From assembly GCF_014647515.1 (NCBI RefSeq), contig NZ_BMPI01000007.1, forward strand, positions 42,183-106,182: DNA of 64,000 nt. The letters are read 5' to 3'. Source of the DNA: Dactylosporangium sucinum. GTDB taxonomy: Bacteria > Actinomycetota > Actinomycetes > Mycobacteriales > Micromonosporaceae. The notes under the pieces are model-generated. The model was not told where the DNA came from and searched no databases. It saw only the letters and a list, made by a program, of their open reading frames with translations. A program made the position numbers and the translations under genes. This document shows, piece by piece, positions 59,543 to 64,000 of this stretch. How positions within the stretch are numbered: position 1 is the stretch's first letter; each line of letters starts with the position of its first letter.

Positions 59543-60142
59543 GTGACGATAGGCGAAGGCGGCATCACCGGTCAAGTCGAGATAGACAGTTACGTCGAGA
59601 CGTATCTCGACCTGTGCCTGACGCTGGTGAACGACCTGGCCGTGCCCACCCGGCAGGGCCGCCCGGCCGAGGGGCTGCGCGGCGCCTTCGCCGACCTGGC
59701 GGGGAGCACCCGCCTGCGGGGCTACGACGTGTCGTCGGCCGACGTCGACGTGCTGGCCACCGTGGCCGGCCGATTACGGGCGGCGCTCGACGCCTGCCTG
59801 GCCGGCGACCTGCACAGCGCGGCGGGCGTGCTCAACGGCGTGCTGCGGGAGCACGGTGCGGTGCCGAATCTTCACGCCAGTCCCGACGGGCTGCCGCAAC
59901 TGTCCTTCCACGCCCACTCCGCCACGATCGTCGATGCCTGGGCCGCGGAGTCCGCCACGGCCGTGGCCTTCCTGGTCGGCACGCGCCAGACGCACCGGCT
60001 CGGCCGGTGCGCGGCCGACGCCTGCGACGCCTACTTCCTCGACGCTACGAAGAACACGTCCCGCCGGTTCTGCTCGCTGGCGTGTCAGAACCGGGCGAAG
60101 TCGGCGGCTTACCGACAGAAGCAGCGGTCGAAATTGTCATAG
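59543..60142 (+). CDS. CGNR zinc-finger (ABATE-domain) regulator-like protein
   Basis: This 199-residue protein has an N-terminal ABATE-like helical domain and a C-terminal CGNR zinc finger (RCAADACDAYFLD, then RRFCSLACQNRAKSAAYRQ). The family is thought to be a stress-related DNA-binding regulator. GTG at 59543 is chosen because it lies 6 nt after TACGCT (59531-59536). An ATG directly behind the hexamer (59537) would lie before the transcription start. Leu78 (80 from the ATG) is a TTA codon (59774-59776), so its synthesis may depend on tRNA-Leu(UAA). Confidence 0.88.
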   Translation: MTIGEGGITGQVEIDSYVETYLDLCLTLVNDLAVPTRQGRPAEGLRGAFADLAGSTRLRGYDVSSADVDVLATVAGRLRAALDACLAGDLHSAAGVLNGVLREHGAVPNLHASPDGLPQLSFHAHSATIVDAWAAESATAVAFLVGTRQTHRLGRCAADACDAYFLDATKNTSRRFCSLACQNRAKSAAYRQKQRSKLS

Positions 60143-60162
60143 GGACCCGTCATCCTGTTGCC

Positions 60163-61728
60163 GTGAATCTCGTCGTCCGCCTGTGCGGGCTCATCGTCCT
60201 GGCGCTCGGCACCGCCGCCACCGTCGCCGGCCTCGCGCTGCCCTGGACCATGTCCGGTGGCCTGCACCCCGACCTGACGACGATCGCCGGCATCGCCTTC
60301 CTGGGGCCGCTGCTCGGCCTGCTGTGCCTGGCCTATGCGCGCCACGACCCGCGCCGCTTCCGGCTGGTCGCGGCGGTCGCCGGCGTCGCCGCGGTGGCGG
60401 CCCTGCTCGTCGCCGTCGGCCTGGCCCGGCTGGTGTCGCCGAGCGCGGGCGTCGCCGTGGGTGGCCCGCTCGCGGTCGTCGGCTCGGCCCTCGCCGTCCT
60501 CGGCTGGCTCCTGCTGCTCGTCGCCGGCCCGGGCCGGATCACGTTCGCCGGCCGGAGGTCCTGGCTGGCCGCGGCGCTCACGGTCGCGCTGGCGCTGCTC
60601 GCGTCGTTCGTGGGCATCGACTGGGCGCGGGAGGGCCGGTTCGTCGACGCGACCACGGCCGGTGCGCGGCCCGCCGGCCCGGCCCCGGCCTGGCCGTTGC
60701 AGCTGGCCGGGGTGCAGCTCGTCGGCGTGCACGAGGACCTGGTGATCCTGCGCGGCGCCGACGGGATCCGGGCGGTGTGGCTCGGCTCGGGGACGACCGC
60801 CTGGCAATACCTGCGGTCCGACCTGCCCAGCTCGACGGCGGGGCTGGTCGACGGCGCGGTGGTCGTGGTGTTCGGCACCGACGACGGGATCCTGGTGACC
60901 GCGCTCGACGCGGGCAGCGGCGCCGAGCGGTTCTCGCGGCGGTTCGAGTCGGGGAAGATGGCGACGGTCCGGGCGGCGGGGCGCATCGCCGTCCTCTCCA
61001 ACCTCGGCATCGGCGCGGGCGACCTGCTCGGGATCGACGCCCGCGACGGGGCGCTGCGCTGGCGGTGGACCCCGGAGCGCAACGGCGGCCCGTGCGACGT
61101 GACCGACCTGGCCTCGACGTCCGAGACGGTCGCCGTGGCCATGCGGTGCCGCGCCACCGGCGTCGACGACATGGCCGTGGGCCTGACCGCCGACGGCGGC
61201 GCCGAGCGGTGGTCGTGGCACGCGATCCAGCGCACCAACCCGGAGCTGCGGGTGTTCGCCGTCGGCGCGGGCTTCGTGACCGTGACCGGCGTCCCGCACC
61301 GGGCGACGTATATGGACGCCGTGACCGGCTCGGTCGGCGCCCGCCACGACGCGGCCGGCGCCCTGGCCCTCGCCGCGGGCACCACCGTGCTCTACGCGGA
61401 GCCGAGCGCCGACCGCCCCCACCTGGCGGCCGTCGACGCCCGCACGGGCGGCGTGAAGTGGGACGTGGCGTTACCCGGCCTGGGCGGTCACCAGCCGCTC
61501 ACGGGCGCGGCCGACGACGGCCAGGCCCACCTGCTGTGGCGCTCGCCGGACGGCGCGCTGCGCCTGCTGACGGTCACCACGGAGAACGGCGCCATCCCGT
61601 CGGCGGCCCGCACGATCTCCTGCCCGGCCAAGTGCCCGGACACCACGGCGGTCGCCGCGGGCAGCGGCCACACGGCGGTCACGGTCCGCGACGAGAAGGC
61701 CACGACCCTGTACCTCACCGTTCCGTAG
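60163..61728 (+). CDS. Membrane protein with extracytoplasmic PQQ-like beta-propeller
   Basis: This 521-residue protein has about four to five N-terminal membrane helices (residues 5-150), then a repetitive beta-rich region with PQQ-type blades (AVWLGSGTTAWQY, ALDAGSGAERFSR, GIDARDGALRWRW, AVDARTGGVKWDV). It probably senses or scaffolds outside the membrane. One Leu is TTA (61471-61473). The gene starts 20 nt after the CGNR gene with no clear ribosome-binding site, so coupling is possible. Confidence 0.85.
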   Translation: MNLVVRLCGLIVLALGTAATVAGLALPWTMSGGLHPDLTTIAGIAFLGPLLGLLCLAYARHDPRRFRLVAAVAGVAAVAALLVAVGLARLVSPSAGVAVGGPLAVVGSALAVLGWLLLLVAGPGRITFAGRRSWLAAALTVALALLASFVGIDWAREGRFVDATTAGARPAGPAPAWPLQLAGVQLVGVHEDLVILRGADGIRAVWLGSGTTAWQYLRSDLPSSTAGLVDGAVVVVFGTDDGILVTALDAGSGAERFSRRFESGKMATVRAAGRIAVLSNLGIGAGDLLGIDARDGALRWRWTPERNGGPCDVTDLASTSETVAVAMRCRATGVDDMAVGLTADGGAERWSWHAIQRTNPELRVFAVGAGFVTVTGVPHRATYMDAVTGSVGARHDAAGALALAAGTTVLYAEPSADRPHLAAVDARTGGVKWDVALPGLGGHQPLTGAADDGQAHLLWRSPDGALRLLTVTTENGAIPSAARTISCPAKCPDTTAVAAGSGHTAVTVRDEKATTLYLTVP

Positions 61729-61791
61729 CCCCACGAGTCCGGCGCCGGCGAGTGGACGGCGGGCGGCGCGGCGCTGGCGTCGGGGTCGTTG

Positions 61792-62658
61792 TCAGAGCGT
61801 GGCGCGTTCGGCCAGTTCCACCACGTTGGTGAGGAGCATGGCCCTGGTCATCGGGCCCACGCCGCCGGGCATCGGGGCCAGGTAGCCCGCCACCTCGGCC
61901 ACCTCCGGGGCCACGTCCCCCACCAGGCGGGCCTTGCCGTCCTCGTCGACCACCCGGGTCACGCCGACGTCCAGGACCGCGGCGCCCGGCTTCACCATGT
62001 CCGCGGTCAGGAGGCCCGCGGAGCCGGCCGCCACGATCACGATGTCCGCGGTGCGGGTGTGGGCGGCCAGGTCGCGGGTGCCGGTGTGGCACAGGGTCAC
62101 CGTCGAGTTCTCGGACTTGCGGGTGAAGATCAGGCCCAGGGGGCGGCCCGCCGTCGTGCCGCGGCCGATGGCCGTCACCTCGGCGCCGTTCGTCGGCACG
62201 TGGTAGTGGCGGAGGAGCTGGACGATGCCGTTCGGGGTGCAGGGCAGCGGGGCCTCGATGTTCAGGACCAGGCGGCCCAGGTTCGTGGGGTGGAGGCCGT
62301 CGGCGTCCTTGTCCGGGTCGATGAGCTCGAGGATGCGCTGCTCGTCCAGGCCCTTCGGGAGCGGGAGCTGCACGATGTACCCGGTGCAGGCCGGGTCCTC
62401 GTTCAGCTCGCGGACGGCGGCCTCGACCTCGGCCTGGGTGGCGGTCTCCGGCAGGTCGCGGCGGATCGAGGCGATGCCCACCTCGGCGCAGTCGCGGTGC
62501 TTGCCCGCGACGTACGCGCGGGAGCCCGGGTCGTCGCCCACCAGGATCGTGCCCAGGCCGGGGACCACGCCGCGGTCGGCCAGCGCCTTCACGCGGCCGC
62601 GCAGGTCCTCCTTGATCGCCGCCGCTGTCGCCTTGCCGTCCAGTATCGTCGCCGTCAC
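61792..62658 (-). CDS. folD: Bifunctional methylene-THF dehydrogenase/cyclohydrolase
   Basis: This 288-residue enzyme interconverts methylene-, methenyl- and 10-formyl-tetrahydrofolate. The catalytic lysine lies in [30 protein letters not shown], the NADP loop [11 protein letters not shown] and [11 protein letters not shown] are all present. The GTG start (62656-62658) is 7 nt after CAGGAT. It would supply formyl-THF for the convergent-side purH gene. It is divergent from the lipoprotein gene. Confidence 0.96.
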   Translation of the reverse strand: MTATILDGKATAAAIKEDLRGRVKALADRGVVPGLGTILVGDDPGSRAYVAGKHRDCAEVGIASIRRDLPETATQAEVEAAVRELNEDPACTGYIVQLPLPKGLDEQRILELIDPDKDADGLHPTNLGRLVLNIEAPLPCTPNGIVQLLRHYHVPTNGAEVTAIGRGTTAGRPLGLIFTRKSENSTVTLCHTGTRDLAAHTRTADIVIVAAGSAGLLTADMVKPGAAVLDVGVTRVVDEDGKARLVGDVAPEVAEVAGYLAPMPGGVGPMTRAMLLTNVVELAERATL

Positions 62659-62688
62659 GCGAACGATCCTGCCACTAGAGTTCGGGAG

Positions 62689-63618
62689 ATGTCCGTGCGG
62701 CGTGGCGTTGTCGCCCTCCTCACCCTGCTGACCCTCGTCGGATGCGGGGACAAGACCCCCACGCAGGCCACGCCGAACCAGGCCGGCCCCCAGGTCAGCG
62801 ACGCCGGCTCGGAGACCAGCGCGCTGGGCCAGGCAAGCGTCCAGGCAAGCGTCCAGCCGAGCGCGAGCGGAGCCACCCCGGGCCAGAGCCGCCAGCAGCA
62901 GGCGAAGGCGTTCATCGAGCAGCAGCCCGGCACCATCGGCATCGTCGTCCGGGACCGCACCACGGGGCAGGTCTGGAAGGCCGGGAACACCACCGCCACC
63001 ACCTGGACCGCCTCGACGATCAAGCTGGCCATCGCCGCCGATCTGCTCGAACGTCAGCGGGCGGGGCAGCTCAGGCTCGACCAGACCGACAAGGCCAACC
63101 TCGACAAGGCGCTCGTCAACTCGGACAACGACGCGGCGACGGCGCTGTGGAACAGGTACGACGGGGCCGGGATGTTGGAGCGGTTCCGGAGCCGGTTCGG
63201 GATGCGGTCGCTAGCGGTGGTCCAGGGGTACGACACCTTCTGGCGGAACCTCCGGTGCAGCGCCGACGACCTGCAGAACCTGATGACGTACGTGCTGGAG
63301 AAGCTGGCCCCGGAAGACCAGGCGTACCTGGTCGCCACCCTGCGGAAGGTCGCGAGCAACCAGCGGTGGGGCGTCTGGGCGGCCGGCAGCGCCCTCAAGC
63401 CCGGCAACAAGGACGGCTGGGCGCAGAAGCCGGTCAACGGCAGGACCGTCTGGGTGACGCACACGGTCGGGTTCGCGGGCGACGGCGAGCGGTACGTGGT
63501 CGCGGCCATGTACGAGCAGGGCGCGAGCGGGACCTTGGCGAAGGGCGCGCACGCGCTGAGCGACGCGGTCGCGCTGTACTTCGGTGCCAAGGTCCCCGCC
63601 CCGGTGACCCTGCCGTAG
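62689..63618 (+). CDS. Class A beta-lactamase-like serine hydrolase lipoprotein
   Basis: This 309-residue protein has a lipobox (LVGC, Cys19), a low-complexity Gln/Ser/Ala spacer (about 25-70) with a [11 protein letters not shown] repeat, and a beta-lactamase-fold domain. The S-x-x-K motif is S109-T-I-K112 and the SDN motif is S145-D-N147. The KTG triad is KDG. There is no clear Omega-loop Glu. It may be a penicillin-binding or D,D-peptidase-like enzyme rather than a true beta-lactamase. The ATG is 7 nt after TAGAGT (62676-62681). Confidence 0.88.
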   Translation: MSVRRGVVALLTLLTLVGCGDKTPTQATPNQAGPQVSDAGSETSALGQASVQASVQPSASGATPGQSRQQQAKAFIEQQPGTIGIVVRDRTTGQVWKAGNTTATTWTASTIKLAIAADLLERQRAGQLRLDQTDKANLDKALVNSDNDAATALWNRYDGAGMLERFRSRFGMRSLAVVQGYDTFWRNLRCSADDLQNLMTYVLEKLAPEDQAYLVATLRKVASNQRWGVWAAGSALKPGNKDGWAQKPVNGRTVWVTHTVGFAGDGERYVVAAMYEQGASGTLAKGAHALSDAVALYFGAKVPAPVTLP

Positions 63619-64000
63619 TTAGTGGTAGAAGTGCCGCGTGCCGGTGAGGTACATCGTGACGCCGGCCGCCTGGGCCGCCTTGATCACGTCCTCGTCGCGG
63701 ATCGAGCCGCCCGGCTGCACGATCGCCTTGATGCCCGCGTCGATGAGGGCCTGCGGCCCGTCGGCGAACGGGAAGAACGCGTCGGAGGCCGCCACCGAGC
63801 CGGCCGCGCGGTCCCCGGCGCGGGAGACCGCGAGCCGCACCGAGTCCACCCGGTTCACCTGGCCCATGCCGACGCCGACCGTCGCGCCGTCGGCGGCGAG
63901 CAGGATGGCGTTGGACTTGACCGACCGGACCGCCCGCCAGGCGAACGCCAGATCACGCAGCGTCTCGGCGTCGGCCGGCGACCCGGTGACCAGCTTCCAG
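63619..64000 (-). CDS. purH: PurH, 3' end (AICAR transformylase/IMP cyclohydrolase)
   Basis: The window ends inside this gene; only the last 126 or so codons are present. The visible C-terminus has [21 protein letters not shown] (cut here to the recognised part), [32 protein letters not shown] and the final GTRHFYH, all typical of the AICAR transformylase domain. It performs the last two steps of IMP synthesis. It ends directly against the convergent lipoprotein gene with no spacer. Confidence 0.96.
   Translation of the reverse strand, partial: WKLVTGSPADAETLRDLAFAWRAVRSVKSNAILLAADGATVGVGMGQVNRVDSVRLAVSRAGDRAAGSVAASDAFFPFADGPQALIDAGIKAIVQPGGSIRDEDVIKAAQAAGVTMYLTGTRHFYH

Noticed and set aside
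62689..63618. Calling the lipoprotein a true antibiotic-resistance beta-lactamase
   Set aside because: The S-x-x-K and SDN motifs are present but the KTG is KDG and no Omega-loop glutamate was seen; a peptidoglycan role is equally likely.

Overview
The window is about 64 kb of very GC-rich DNA (roughly 73% by eye) from an actinobacterium. A member of the Micromonosporaceae (Actinoplanes or Dactylosporangium type) is the best guess. This rests on the family of almost every protein, the frequent GTG and TTG starts, the eno-ftsB-DUF501 order, the mfd-surA-mazG run, a rare UUA-reading tRNA-Leu, and many starts placed 6-7 nt after a TANNNT hexamer (leaderless transcription). Genus and species cannot be fixed from the sequence alone. 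No phage, insertion sequence, CRISPR array, rRNA or replication origin was seen.

Layout. 0-10 kb: thiolase, two tandem SGNH hydrolases (one without its catalytic serine), a DUF1232 protein, cystathionine beta-synthase, a Bax inhibitor-1 family protein, tRNA-Leu(UAA), a large membrane protein and a type II NADH dehydrogenase. 10-15.3 kb: a tightly overlapping operon of family 5 uracil-DNA glycosylase, DUF4129, membrane protein, MoxR ATPase, DUF58, a 30-codon ORF and a small membrane protein. 15.4-24.2 kb: a PadR regulator with a HAAS-type membrane protein, an LppU-like protein, Ppx/GppA, an ArgA-type acetyltransferase, a membrane-tethered CBM2 protein, a lipoprotein, a phosphotransferase, and eno-ftsB-DUF501. 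24.7-41 kb: DUF885, a MocR regulator divergent from an EamA transporter, patatin, a Fic protein that looks acquired, mfd-surA-mazG, ppc, and an APS kinase fused to a degenerate ATP-sulfurylase domain. 41-44 kb: a quinone-reductase-like enzyme and a TetR-controlled small operon.

44.3-55.7 kb is an exopolysaccharide locus. A minus-strand operon encodes a WecG-type glycosyltransferase, a Wzz-like protein with a broken kinase domain, an O-antigen ligase/polymerase, a kinase-like protein, a sulfotransferase, a flippase, a methyltransferase and a GH26 hydrolase. A divergent plus-strand operon encodes a second sulfotransferase and a GT2, followed by an alpha/beta hydrolase and an S51-type protein with a CysRS-like tail. 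Two PAPS-dependent sulfotransferases here, with an APS kinase 7 kb away, suggest a sulfated polymer. 57.8-64 kb: icd, a cluster of three adjacent TTA-containing genes, folD, a beta-lactamase-like lipoprotein and the 3' end of purH.

The most unusual structure is in the spacers. Two families of long inverted repeats each occur twice, about 10 kb and 16 kb apart, with near-identical arms. Three of the four sit in 500-600 bp gene-free islands of low-complexity sequence whose strand bias flips across the hairpin.
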